A stretch of 36,141 nt of DNA from Deltaproteobacteria bacterium (GCA_030262775.1 JAJSZP010000006.1:1-36141), one strand, 5' to 3'; shown: positions 1-10,405, numbered from the stretch's first letter. Numbers and translations: made by a program. Notes: generated by a model not told the origin, from the sequence alone.

Positions 1-228
<228 letters not shown>

Positions 229-302
229 ACAAAACTTTTGACACAAATATTGTACGTTTTTATGTGCTTATATCTAAATTTGTTAGATTGATGATTATAT
301 TT

Positions 303-418
<116 letters not shown>

Positions 419-425
419 ATTTTAT

Positions 426-458
426 AAACCCGGAACCATTTTTGGTTTCGGGTTTTTT
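426..458 (+). terminator. Rho-independent terminator of the rRNA operon
   Basis: AAACCCGGAACC-ATTTTT-GGTTTCGGGTTT stem (one G-T type mismatch) followed by a T run. Confidence 0.85.
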
Positions 459-2310
459 ATTTTGGGATAGCTAAACTAAGGTATTTTTTATTTTCCTCGA
501 ACATTAATTTTTTGCTAACCATTATTCGGAGAAAAGAAATAATTTTATCATCTGACAATTCAGGAAAATGTTCTAATATTTTTTTTATTGATCGGTGATG
601 CTGGCAGAAAAGATATATTTCCCTGGATTTTCCTTTAAGACGGTGAGTTAATGTTCTATCATTAAACTGTTTTTGAATTATTATGAGAAAATTCCGACCA
701 TCAAGAAAACTGAGAATGGGCTCAAAAAAAGAATTTTTATGAAGAGATTCATATTCCATCTTCCAGGCTTTAATCCTTTGTTTGACAGGCTTCCAAAGTT
801 TTTTCTGATACCCAAGATCGCCTTGATATGCTTGTATTAAAAATCGCATTGAAGAAGATATATTTTGTGGCAATAGATCTGCATAGCGAGGGTGGTTATA
901 TAATGCTTTAATTCCGAATTGTTGTGGGTTTTGCCATACCGGACTTTCAAGGCCCAGCCAAAAATTAACCTGCCGCAAAGGACGGAATGGAGCTGTAAAT
1001 TCCAAATTCCGCAGTGTTTCTTCAACATCGTCCATATCACTGCCTGGGAATTGAAGTATCAGATTTGAATTATTAACAATTTCCAGATGTTCGCAATTTT
1101 TCATAATTTCTAAATTTTGTATGGCTGTGGTTCCTTTATTCAGTTTTTTGAGCAGCCTGGTGCTGAGCGACTCTATGCCGATCTGCACTTCACTCATTCC
1201 TGCATCACGCATTATTTTAAGATTTGCCATGGTTGTTGTAGCTCGTATTTCAGAAAAAAAACGAAAATCCTTATTAAGCTCTTTCAGTTGAGTAAAAACT
1301 TTTTTAGACTCTTTAACCGGAAGGGCATTATCAGTAAAGGCAACAGAAAGTGTCTTATACTTTGAAGTGAGGCTATCAACTTCGCAAACCACTTCAGAAT
1401 GACCTTTTGATCTATAACCATCCCACTGCAGGTTTAGATTGCAAAAAGCGCATCCCTTGATTTTTTTTGATCTTTGTGCATAGTGCCACCAGCATCCTCT
1501 GGAAATTTCACATAAAATAGTGGGGAAAAAATTTGTATTTGAGCTGAATGTTTGAAGCAGATCAAAATAATCGTCAAAATCAGGCATCGGGAGATTGCCA
1601 AGTGTTTCCATTTGATAGAATATGTTTGAATTATTATCTGTTATGGATTCCTTTGAGATAACACCTTTAATGGGAGGGATTTTATCTGTTTTACCAGAAA
1701 TGCCGAGTTGATGTACTAATTGGCTTAAAGGCAACTCACCTTCGCCTTTGACCACGAAATCTATCTCCGGTATTAATTTAAACAGCTCTTTTGATGCACC
1801 TGCAAATGTTGAACCTCCTAATACAATTTTAAGGTCAGGATGCTTTATTTTTATTTGCTTAATTATATAAAGCGAGGAAGTTAGCTGGCACTGACATACA
1901 GAAAAACCTGCAAGACAAAATTTATTCCAGTTTATGCTTTCAATAAAAGAATCGGTAACTTTTTTTACCTTTGAAACAAGTTCGTTAAAGCTTAACTTGT
2001 TAAATGGAGACTTATTTTTAGCTTCCCTATAAAAAATTTTTTCAATAGTTTTAAGTTTTTCATGGGATAACATGGCAGCGTATATAGTCTCAGCAAGCCA
2101 AGTTCTTTCTGAAATGAAATGATATAGTTTATAGCCTATAGTTTCAGCCACCTTTAAATAAAAGTGATGAGCTGCAATATTGAGATAGGGGAACTGTAAT
2201 TTTAAATATGCTTTCAGAGTACCTATCTGAATGGATGGGCGGCTGAAAAGTGACCACGGCATAGAAACAAGTATTACATCTTTACATTTGTTTGTTCGCT
2301 GAGATTTCAT
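457..2310 (-). CDS. B12-binding-domain radical SAM protein resembling RiPP maturation radical SAM protein 1
   Basis: N-term VSMPWSLFSRPSIQIGTLKAYL, B12-type region IVLGGSTFAG...IDFVVKGEGE, SAM region CEISRGCWWHYAQRSKKIKGCAFCNLNLQWDGYRSKGHSEVV, small C-terminal wHTH/PqqD-like tail. Confidence 0.8.
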   Translation of the reverse strand: MKSQRTNKCKDVILVSMPWSLFSRPSIQIGTLKAYLKLQFPYLNIAAHHFYLKVAETIGYKLYHFISERTWLAETIYAAMLSHEKLKTIEKIFYREAKNKSPFNKLSFNELVSKVKKVTDSFIESINWNKFCLAGFSVCQCQLTSSLYIIKQIKIKHPDLKIVLGGSTFAGASKELFKLIPEIDFVVKGEGELPLSQLVHQLGISGKTDKIPPIKGVISKESITDNNSNIFYQMETLGNLPMPDFDDYFDLLQTFSSNTNFFPTILCEISRGCWWHYAQRSKKIKGCAFCNLNLQWDGYRSKGHSEVVCEVDSLTSKYKTLSVAFTDNALPVKESKKVFTQLKELNKDFRFFSEIRATTTMANLKIMRDAGMSEVQIGIESLSTRLLKKLNKGTTAIQNLEIMKNCEHLEIVNNSNLILQFPGSDMDDVEETLRNLEFTAPFRPLRQVNFWLGLESPVWQNPQQFGIKALYNHPRYADLLPQNISSSMRFLIQAYQGDLGYQKKLWKPVKQRIKAWKMEYESLHKNSFFEPILSFLDGRNFLIIIQKQFNDRTLTHRLKGKSREIYLFCQHHRSIKKILEHFPELSDDKIISFLRIMVSKKLMFEENKKYLSLAIPK

Positions 2311-2350
2311 AATAATAAACTGGAAAATTTTAGTTATTTCGGCCCAGTTC

Positions 2351-3094
2351 CTAATTTTCCCCCTGAAGAATTTTGCTTACAGTTTTTATATCTTCTGGAC
2401 GGTCTACACCTATACTTCGGTAATTTGTTATTACAACATGCATTGGAATTCCGTTTTCAAGCAGGCGTAGCTGTTCAAGCTTTTCAACGACTTCAAGACG
2501 GCTCTGTCCAAGAGTAACAAATTGTCTTAAAATTTTCATACGGAAGGCATACAAACCGATGTGACCATACAGCTCGTTTTTCTTACCGTTTCGGCTTGCA
2601 GGTATAGGAGAGCGTGAAAAATATAGAGCCGTATGATTTTTAGCAAAGACTACCTTAACAAGGTCGGGATTTTCGGCTTCCTTTGGATGAATTTTTCTTG
2701 CCAAAGTAGTCACATGAATTTCTGGTAATTCAAAAGGTTTGATCAGTTCGCTAAGCATAGCCGGGTCAAGTGTTGGTTCATCGCCCTGTATGTTAACAAC
2801 AACCGCGTCTTCAGGCACACAGAGTTTTTCTGCTGCTTCCAGTACACGATCGGTGCCGCTTATGTGGTCATTGCATGTCATAACAACAGGCACATTCAGT
2901 GATTTTGCGCTTGAGGCAATCCGTTCGTCATCTGTGGCCAGTATTATTCGTGATAATTCCGGACACTTTCTCGCGCGCTCATAAACATGCCAAAACATGG
3001 GTTTTCCAAGTATCCTGGCCAGTGGTTTGCCCTGAAAACGCTTGGAATTATAACGTGCTGGAATTATGCCATAAAATTTTGGAAGTTTATTCAT
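2351..3094 (-). CDS. kdsB: 3-deoxy-manno-octulosonate cytidylyltransferase
   Basis: [61 protein letters not shown] are KdsB hallmarks. Confidence 0.97.
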   Translation of the reverse strand: MNKLPKFYGIIPARYNSKRFQGKPLARILGKPMFWHVYERARKCPELSRIILATDDERIASSAKSLNVPVVMTCNDHISGTDRVLEAAEKLCVPEDAVVVNIQGDEPTLDPAMLSELIKPFELPEIHVTTLARKIHPKEAENPDLVKVVFAKNHTALYFSRSPIPASRNGKKNELYGHIGLYAFRMKILRQFVTLGQSRLEVVEKLEQLRLLENGIPMHVVITNYRSIGVDRPEDIKTVSKILQGEN

Positions 3095-3172
3095 TGCAGA
3101 AGAGTTTCTTATATTTTTTATTTCAGAAATTTACAAACCAAAAAAAGCAAATGAGCGTAACCCCAATCCTTC

Positions 3173-4456
3173 TTACCTGTTATTTAAAATTTTTGTAATA
3201 ATGTTGCATGCTTGTGCTGTACCGCCCTGGCGGTTTTTTAGATACATGAGAGCTTTGTTAAGCACATCTTTATGTGAAGAAGGCTTCTTTGTGTTTTCTA
3301 ATAAAATATCAGCTACTTCCTTCCAACCCGAAGCAATGCGAACAAAGCCCTTTTTTACTATTTCGTTGCCTACCCAGTAAAAGTTTTTCCAGTAAGGTCC
3401 TATAACAGGGATAACTCCACAATTTAAAGCTTCCAGAAAATTTTGTCCACCTAAAGGTGCAAGACTGCCACCCACAAAAGCAGCCTTTGAATGTTTGTAG
3501 GCAAAATTCAGCTCACCAACTGTATCCCATAATATAATTGTGCCAGGCTGAACATGAGTCTTTGCATTTGAGCGCAATATAAAGGGGATTGACAGGCGGC
3601 CTAAGGCATTTTTCCAGTAGGTTATTCTTTGCAGATGTCTTGGAAACAAACCAATAACTGTATTGGGCTGCCTGACCCGGATATAATGGATAATCTTTTC
3701 AACTGCTGTTTCCTCCTCTTGTCTCACAGAACCCAGTATTATTAAATACATGCCAGGCCCAATGATTGAGTCGAGGGTGTCTTTTTTATCGGATAGACCT
3801 TTAGTATTATAGCTTAGACGGTCGAATTTTATGTTCGGCATAACATTAACATTTTTTAGACCGAATAATTTTGCGAATCGACTCGCATCTTTTTCGGATA
3901 TAGCAAAGATTTTATCAGGCCTGATAGTTCGCCATAATGAGGGCCATATAAGATACTTCCTCAAGCTTTTCTGGGTTATCCTGCCGTTTATAATCATTGT
4001 TGAACAACCATATTGTTTTAGCGCATACAAAAGCCCTGGCCAGATTTCAGATTCCAGGAGCACCATAATTTTGGGGCAGACCTGGCTTACAGCTTTTTTC
4101 ATAATGATTGGTCTGTCAAAAGGGCAATATGCCAGAGATACGCTTATTTTTTTGTGATCCTTTATAATATCTATAATTGATTGTTCAAGAATTTCTAATC
4201 CCTGATGAGTGTTGGTCGTTACTATAACTTTGATTGGATATGATAAGCTTAAATTTTTTAGGATTTCACATGCCAGATATGATTCACCAACTGAAGCAGC
4301 TTGAATCCATAGATCCGCCTCAGATAACTTTTTTTTAAGTATTTTTTGCTCATATCCTTCGGCAAGACGATGATTTAAACGAAGTACCGGAAGAAGTATT
4401 TTCCAGACTAAGTCATAAAACCATAAAAAAACTTTTATTGCTGATTTGTGAGAGAT
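3173..4456 (-). CDS. Kdo transferase-like glycosyltransferase (WaaA family paralog); 5' end extended beyond the ATG ORF, apparent non-canonical start
   Basis: ORF 3173..4102 has VLLESEIWPG, INGRIT, FVGGSLAPLGGQNFLEAL. The same frame stays open upstream and encodes LWIQAASVGESYLACEIL...VTTNTHQGLE, the expected N-domain. AGGAG (4465-4469) lies 8 nt from ATC (4454-4456). Confidence 0.85.
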   Translation of the reverse strand: MSHKSAIKVFLWFYDLVWKILLPVLRLNHRLAEGYEQKILKKKLSEADLWIQAASVGESYLACEILKNLSLSYPIKVIVTTNTHQGLEILEQSIIDIIKDHKKISVSLAYCPFDRPIIMKKAVSQVCPKIMVLLESEIWPGLLYALKQYGCSTMIINGRITQKSLRKYLIWPSLWRTIRPDKIFAISEKDASRFAKLFGLKNVNVMPNIKFDRLSYNTKGLSDKKDTLDSIIGPGMYLIILGSVRQEEETAVEKIIHYIRVRQPNTVIGLFPRHLQRITYWKNALGRLSIPFILRSNAKTHVQPGTIILWDTVGELNFAYKHSKAAFVGGSLAPLGGQNFLEALNCGVIPVIGPYWKNFYWVGNEIVKKGFVRIASGWKEVADILLENTKKPSSHKDVLNKALMYLKNRQGGTAQACNIITKILNNR

Positions 4457-4492
4457 GGGTTTTTCTCCTGTTTTAAACTATAAATATTCGGG

Positions 4493-5293
4493 CTAAATTT
4501 CTCTGGGTTTTGGAAATGGAAATGAGTTGAGCAATTGTTGTTTAATTTTCATTAAATTGGGGCGTGAGTAAGTATTTGCAAGTTGCAATATATTGTTAAG
4601 AGATGTATCCGCATTTAAAAATAAAGGTTCAGGTGAGTCAATACCAAATGCGCTGTAATAATCGTAAAATTTGAAATTTTGTCCACTGATTTTGTCCGAT
4701 AATTGTATCCAGGCATTAGGAATTCTAAAGGCATCGGCACTAATTAAGCCATGTAGGCTGGAAGATAAAATAAACTCACAACTTGCAATTTGACGTATGA
4801 AGTCTTCTGTTTCTGATAATACGTCAATAATTATTAAATTTGCATTTTTCTCCGCGAATCTTTGCAAAATCTGATTTTGTCGATCCTTATAATGAGGAAC
4901 AACACCTACTGCATACAGTTTTGATATAATGATGTGATCGGGCAAAAGCATATCACACAATAATCCTGGATCGCCATACGTTTGTATATGCTGTCGGCAT
5001 TTTAGCATGCCTGCCGATTTATAACCTCTTATAGCGTGATAATAATGAATACTATTTTTTTCCCCGCAATCTTCAATAAAGCCGCTTCCCCAAATATGTA
5101 TTTTGCTGCGGAATCGTCCATGTTTAACTCGTTGTAAAATACTACCCACAGCAGTCAAATCGCACTTATTGGGTCTGGCATGCATAACACGTCGCCCCGA
5201 CAGGCGCTCGCACAGTATAGGCGACAGCCAATCCCCAAAGTTTTTCTTATTATTTTTTAGGCTTGTGGACCAATACAACTTTAATGGTTTCAT
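4493..5293 (-). CDS. Polysaccharide pyruvyl transferase family protein
   Basis: NFGDWLSPILCERLSGR, WGSGFI, YGDPGLL, FILSSSLHGLISADAFRIPNAWIQ. Confidence 0.85.
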   Translation of the reverse strand: MKPLKLYWSTSLKNNKKNFGDWLSPILCERLSGRRVMHARPNKCDLTAVGSILQRVKHGRFRSKIHIWGSGFIEDCGEKNSIHYYHAIRGYKSAGMLKCRQHIQTYGDPGLLCDMLLPDHIIISKLYAVGVVPHYKDRQNQILQRFAEKNANLIIIDVLSETEDFIRQIASCEFILSSSLHGLISADAFRIPNAWIQLSDKISGQNFKFYDYYSAFGIDSPEPLFLNADTSLNNILQLANTYSRPNLMKIKQQLLNSFPFPKPREI

Positions 5294-5311
5294 AACTGAG
5301 TGATATAATAA

Positions 5312-6130
5312 TCATAAAATGATAGTCGGATCTTTTTGAAAATCCTTTCGATAAATAGCAATGCCTCGTTTTTTTACTTGCTTCCAAAATGTCCTGTCTT
5401 TTGATATAAACACTTGTAATGGTTTGTTGCTGTATATACGAATAAATCGCAATAAATCACGCTTAGTTAAGCCGATATCCATACTCGAAAAGTACAACGA
5501 ACCGATATCCTTGACTCGCCAACGCCGTGGCATGCGATGATGTATCTGCATGCGATGCAAGTCGATCAGATATATTTTTAACTGACTGGGATTGATCCGT
5601 TTTCGTCCTGCCAAAATATTGAGCAAGAAATGGCAGATATAAAAATCTTTATGGTTAATTCCGTGTTCATGAATCTTTCGGGCAATTTTAGCCACTTCCG
5701 TGATCAATGCCCGTTTTAGAGAATAGCTTGGAGGTGATGTCGGCCAATCACGGCAGAAATCTTCAAGGCTTATGGTGTTTGTTAATTCTTCAGTGATAAC
5801 AAAGGATCTTAGATGAGCAGGATTCCAACCTTTTTTGCCATATCCTACCAACCGCATGGTTTTAATTCCTAATTGCTCAAGACGTTGGATAGCTCTCCAT
5901 TCATTTTGCGCACTAATTACCGGCAGACGAAATTGCAGAAAATTTTTTAATATCTCTTTCCATCCAACACCATAATGCAGTTTGGCAAAATAATTTTTGC
6001 CATTAAGTTTAAAACGCAGTGTTTTACGACCATCTTGTTCGCGATATATCTTGCCGTCAATACTGAACAATTGATCGAAACTATTTTTGTTTTGACAATG
6101 TTCTATCCATGTTTTGGGTAAAACTATCAT
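5312..6130 (-). CDS. waaP: Lipopolysaccharide core heptose(I) kinase family protein
   Basis: FAKLHYGVGWKEILKNFLQFRLPVISAQNEWRAIQRLEQLGI, INHKDFYICHFLL, YLIDLHRMQ; overlaps waaG by 4 nt. Confidence 0.93.
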   Translation of the reverse strand: MIVLPKTWIEHCQNKNSFDQLFSIDGKIYREQDGRKTLRFKLNGKNYFAKLHYGVGWKEILKNFLQFRLPVISAQNEWRAIQRLEQLGIKTMRLVGYGKKGWNPAHLRSFVITEELTNTISLEDFCRDWPTSPPSYSLKRALITEVAKIARKIHEHGINHKDFYICHFLLNILAGRKRINPSQLKIYLIDLHRMQIHHRMPRRWRVKDIGSLYFSSMDIGLTKRDLLRFIRIYSNKPLQVFISKDRTFWKQVKKRGIAIYRKDFQKDPTIIL

Positions 6131-7254
6131 GCTGCCACCTGTTCAATAATATCAGCGGCCTTTTCCGGCAGGCTAAAAACATCGGTGTTGGCAATATAAT
6201 TTCTACCATTATATTGCCATTTGTTTTTTTTATCAGAAATTAACATTGAGACTAATAATTGATTGAGTGTTTCCTGCTTAAAAGGTGAAGATATTATTTT
6301 TCCCGCACCGGCAAGCTCAATATGATAACTGTAGCCGCAAACATCAGTTGCAAGCACCGGTAATTCTGATGCCATTGCTTCAATTAAAACCATACCAGCA
6401 GTTTCTCGGTAGGCAGGATGTAGTAAAAGATCGGCCGACACTAAAAATCTGGGCACATCCTTCCGACCGCCTACAAAACGTATTTGCTTTGAAATACCTA
6501 ATCGTTTGGCCAACCACCAAAAAGGTTTAGTGTTATCTTTACCCACGATTAACAAAATCGTTTTTTCTCGCAATCTGAAAGGTAGAGAGGATAGTGCCCG
6601 GATCGCACGATCAACGCCCTTGGTCTTAAAGCCGGAGCCGACCATTAAAACTACATTTTGATTAGAATTGATACCTAATTCATTGCGCAATTTTGCACGA
6701 ATTCCCTCAGCGTTAGGGGGTGCTATGCGATTTCTGGCAATTCCTGGAGGGAGTAAATAAAACCGCTGTTCGGCAGTACCATAATAATCCTTGAAAAATG
6801 CTTTTTCCAGTTCGGAGATCAATAAAATTTCTGTTTTTGATTGCTTATCAAAAACGGCTCGCTCCAATTTTAAATAACTGCGGCAGCGCCCGCTCAAACG
6901 ATACAAAAAACTTTTTGTTTGTGCCTTGGCAGCATAACAAGTGTCAGACGCATAATATACATCCAAACCAGGCATTTTGTTGAATCCGACGACAGCATCA
7001 TAATATTTTGCAGCCAAATGTTTACTAAGCTTTTTAGCAAATGATTCACAACGCCGATGATTGGTTAAACGCCAAACCGGAATTATCGAAACATGCAAAC
7101 CATCCGGCATCTCTCCCACCCATGAACAGGTATACACATCTACTTGATGACCACGCGCCAAACATACTTTGGCTATTCGCAGAAAATCTTGCTGTAACCC
7201 ACCAAAGGGGAAATATTTAAATAGGCAAAATGCAAATTTTGCTTTTTTATCCAT
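6127..7254 (-). CDS. waaG: LPS core glucosyltransferase I-like GT4 glycosyltransferase
   Basis: FCLFKYFPFGGLQQDFLRIA, LLPPGI, GSGFKTKGVDRAIRAL, LLHPAYRETAGMVLIEAMASELPVLATDVCGY. Confidence 0.93.
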   Translation of the reverse strand: MDKKAKFAFCLFKYFPFGGLQQDFLRIAKVCLARGHQVDVYTCSWVGEMPDGLHVSIIPVWRLTNHRRCESFAKKLSKHLAAKYYDAVVGFNKMPGLDVYYASDTCYAAKAQTKSFLYRLSGRCRSYLKLERAVFDKQSKTEILLISELEKAFFKDYYGTAEQRFYLLPPGIARNRIAPPNAEGIRAKLRNELGINSNQNVVLMVGSGFKTKGVDRAIRALSSLPFRLREKTILLIVGKDNTKPFWWLAKRLGISKQIRFVGGRKDVPRFLVSADLLLHPAYRETAGMVLIEAMASELPVLATDVCGYSYHIELAGAGKIISSPFKQETLNQLLVSMLISDKKNKWQYNGRNYIANTDVFSLPEKAADIIEQVAA

Positions 7255-8740
7255 GATTGGACTTTTTAGTAAAAGATTCGATGAACTTTACGTTATGTAC
7301 CATTTCGCGATGGAATACCCTTGCTACTTCCGGCATATCCTTCCAGTTTCTCATAAAACGAGCACAATCACGTTTTAGCGCCCGTCTTAAGCTCCATTTA
7401 AAGATGTGTTCACGCATACCTTCTATATCAATAATAAACATCCTGCTGTCAGCTACAATAAAGTTTGTAGCTTTGAAATCACCATGACTCATGCATGCGT
7501 CGTCAAGCAACTTAAGAATTTCTCCGAATTTTATACTCAGAGCTTCTATGTTAATTTTTCTTGATCTATCAGAAGTGATCAGGCGGTATAGATCTGTTCC
7601 ATCAATATATTCTGATAGGTAATATGAAGTTGACCGAAAAGGCCCCCATCTTTTTTCAAGAAAAGCTATGGGTTTTGCAGTTGGAATCCCCATGCTCACA
7701 AGTCTGTGAGCATTTCGCCATGAAGACCATGCACGAGTATTGCGGGCACATCTTTTTAAGGCATGAATGAAGTTTTTTATATTGTATCTTTTTATTACAA
7801 TGCGCTTTCCATCAACCTCAGCCAGTGCAACGGTTGAGCTTCTCCCGTCTTTCAGCAATTTGCTTGAAGAAATTATCGGGTCAGGGTTTGCAACCAGTCT
7901 TTTTATTTCACCATAATAAGAATTGCGTTCGCAGACCATAAAATTATTCCATGATTTATTGCATACAAAGGCTGTGCATTCGCGGAAGATTTTATTCAGA
8001 TATTTTTTCTTCCTGTTTTTCCTTTGGGATTTTACTTCTTTTAATAGCTGATTAAAAAAACCGCTATCTGGGGGCCATAATCTTTTTTCTGCATAAGTCT
8101 GAAAAACAGCAGAAAACAAATGGTCGAATTCAGGATTGAGCTGGGCCAGAAATAATCCTAAGTTATTAAGACTTATTGCTTTTGGCATGGGTGTTCCTAC
8201 TTGTACTGTATCTACTGTATCGCCGTCAATTGTATAAATGTCGTTGCCAGAGAGAAGCAAGTTGCCTAAATGAAGATCTTTCTGTTTGAGGCCCGTCTCG
8301 TGCTGTTCAGCAATTACGACTGTGATTTGTTTAAGTAATTCACAGCGTTTTTCATCGGTTTTTGCCTTTAAAAGAGCTTTCTGGGGATTATGGGCAGGAA
8401 TAATTCTTTCAAAAACAAGAAGTGGTGTGCCGTCTTGCAGTAGATTGCCCTGAAAAAGAAGAGCAGGCGTTTTTATTCCGGCATTTTTTAAGGCAGTTAC
8501 TCCCTTTATCTCGCGGTCATAGTGCCTTCCGGCACCTCTGGAACTTAAAAACATTTTTACTATAACCGGTTTTTTATCCCATTCACCAGCACACACCAAC
8601 CGCTTACCCGGAATTATGCGCAGTATTTGAGTGCAAACCAGTTCAGAAGTAAAACCATCTGTTTTCATAAGAAGATGAAAAGGAAGTTCAATGTTACGCC
8701 CGGATGAACGAAGATACTGGCTGTCGATTGTTGTTATCAT
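7247..8740 (-). CDS. Tandem (two-domain) LPS kinase-like protein, InaA/RfaP-type
   Basis: Two kinase-like motif sets: VIVKMF...QKDLHLGNLLL...YTIDGD and IVIKRYN...SHGDFKATNFIV...FIIDIEG. Confidence 0.85.
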   Translation of the reverse strand: MITTIDSQYLRSSGRNIELPFHLLMKTDGFTSELVCTQILRIIPGKRLVCAGEWDKKPVIVKMFLSSRGAGRHYDREIKGVTALKNAGIKTPALLFQGNLLQDGTPLLVFERIIPAHNPQKALLKAKTDEKRCELLKQITVVIAEQHETGLKQKDLHLGNLLLSGNDIYTIDGDTVDTVQVGTPMPKAISLNNLGLFLAQLNPEFDHLFSAVFQTYAEKRLWPPDSGFFNQLLKEVKSQRKNRKKKYLNKIFRECTAFVCNKSWNNFMVCERNSYYGEIKRLVANPDPIISSSKLLKDGRSSTVALAEVDGKRIVIKRYNIKNFIHALKRCARNTRAWSSWRNAHRLVSMGIPTAKPIAFLEKRWGPFRSTSYYLSEYIDGTDLYRLITSDRSRKINIEALSIKFGEILKLLDDACMSHGDFKATNFIVADSRMFIIDIEGMREHIFKWSLRRALKRDCARFMRNWKDMPEVARVFHREMVHNVKFIESFTKKSNHG

Positions 8741-8790
8741 ATTTGATACTTATTTAGAGACCTTTGCCCCACTTTTTTGCTCTTAGTCTT

Positions 8791-10356
8791 TCACCTTTGC
8801 CCGAAATTTGATCCCCCTTCATTACTTTTATCTTTTATAAACTCGAAAACAGCAATCATCTTCCCTTCTTTATTTGCAAATATTTTGCCGGGTTTCAGTT
8901 TTAGCGTTAATAATGTATTCGTTAACTTTTTATAATGCGTTTTTCGTGTTTTTAAAGCAACAAAGTCATCAGATGAACACTGCGGTATTGTGAAGTTATC
9001 AGAAGCATCCCATTTCATAAATTTTTTTCCGGCATAATATGAAAGTTGAGAATTATTTGTATAGAGTTTTGACTGCTGCGGCATATTGTACTTAAGCCAT
9101 GTACCGGCCGAAACAATATATGCTTTGGATTGATTGGGAGGTGTAAATGCATAAACAAACATAATTAAGAAAGCGAGAGATAGTATAGGGAATACAAAAT
9201 TATTTTTAAAAACTGTTTTTTTATCCAGCCATTTCTGCATAATATAATACAGGCTGAATGGAGTCCAGAGCAGCAAAAGCAGGCTTGCCGGCATTAAAAA
9301 ACGGTATGATATGAAAAAATTTTGTCCTAAGAATATGGCAGGTATAACCAAATTTAATATCGTAAAATATATTATCGTTCTTTTTAAGCCGATTTCCACA
9401 GGCATAACTTTTTTCCAAAAAGCGTGACCAAAAAGCAACATGTGTACTGGCCAGAGAGTCGCCGTCAATTTATATGCATATATTCCAGCCAGCCCGCATA
9501 TTACCATTGTTAAACCACACCCCTTTGCAAGGTCGTGAAGAACAGTCTGGCTGATGATTACTGTTTTTTCATTGATATTGGTACGTAACAATATCAGGCC
9601 GTTTTGCAGTTGATTCCAGAATTCGCTTAACCTTCCAAGCTGGGCAATATCTCTATCCGGTATATTGAGCCACCAAACAATTATTATGGATATCGCTATC
9701 ATATTGAAACTATATGCTTTAAGAAGATTTCCAAATTTATTCCAGAGAGATGTCTCTTTTCGAAACAGGAGAACCAGAGGGCCGAAGCAGCATAGCACCA
9801 AGCCTTCAGGCCGAAATAAGATTGCAGCACTGATAAATATTCCCCAGCTTAGGGCATATCGCCATTTTAAGTATTTATAAAAACGAACAAAATGCAAGAG
9901 AGCTAATAAAGAGAATGCCCAATAACCAAACCCTCTAACAATGTAGTGTTGATAATGATGTAATTGCGGATGGCTAAGAATAATAAGTGCACCTAGAAAT
10001 TGCACGAAACGTGAACCGCCTAATTCCTCAATAAGAGCGATGAAGCTAATTACGATTATAACAAGAAGTACTGCATTCAATACATAGGTTGAGTTCTCAA
10101 AAGATAAATGAGCTATTTGAGACACCCAGGCAATAAATATTGAATAAAACGGCCAATTATAATGTTTCATCGCATCTTGCCACCCACTGTTTGAAAAAGC
10201 CTCGGCTGTTTGCAAATATAGAATTCCATCATTATTTATGGGATTTTGGGTGTTAACAGCGATAAATAGAGTTATCAGGCTTATTATAGCCGCAATCGGC
10301 CGGATATAATTAAACTGATCAATCAGGTAACTGCAGCGTTTTATGTGGTTTTTCAT
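8791..10356 (-). CDS. Multi-pass membrane protein, GT39/PMT-like glycosyltransferase
   Basis: Many hydrophobic segments; NNDGILYLQTAEAFSNSGWQDAM and FRPEGLVL are typical of GT39/ArnT-like proteins. Confidence 0.65.
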   Translation of the reverse strand: MKNHIKRCSYLIDQFNYIRPIAAIISLITLFIAVNTQNPINNDGILYLQTAEAFSNSGWQDAMKHYNWPFYSIFIAWVSQIAHLSFENSTYVLNAVLLVIIVISFIALIEELGGSRFVQFLGALIILSHPQLHHYQHYIVRGFGYWAFSLLALLHFVRFYKYLKWRYALSWGIFISAAILFRPEGLVLCCFGPLVLLFRKETSLWNKFGNLLKAYSFNMIAISIIIVWWLNIPDRDIAQLGRLSEFWNQLQNGLILLRTNINEKTVIISQTVLHDLAKGCGLTMVICGLAGIYAYKLTATLWPVHMLLFGHAFWKKVMPVEIGLKRTIIYFTILNLVIPAIFLGQNFFISYRFLMPASLLLLLWTPFSLYYIMQKWLDKKTVFKNNFVFPILSLAFLIMFVYAFTPPNQSKAYIVSAGTWLKYNMPQQSKLYTNNSQLSYYAGKKFMKWDASDNFTIPQCSSDDFVALKTRKTHYKKLTNTLLTLKLKPGKIFANKEGKMIAVFEFIKDKSNEGGSNFGQR

Positions 10357-10405
10357 TTATTATCTTTTTAAAGTTGACCGAGACTTAAAAAGTTTTTTGC
10401 GGAAA

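Noticed and set aside
837-1040. 67-aa - strand ORF as a possible RiPP precursor near the radical SAM gene
   Set aside because: It lies inside the radical SAM CDS in an alternative frame; no leader/core organisation.
8760-8802. Direct repeat CCTTTGCCC twice in the gap between the tandem kinase gene and the GT39-like gene
   Set aside because: Too short and only two copies; no inverted ends or duplication to support a mobile element.
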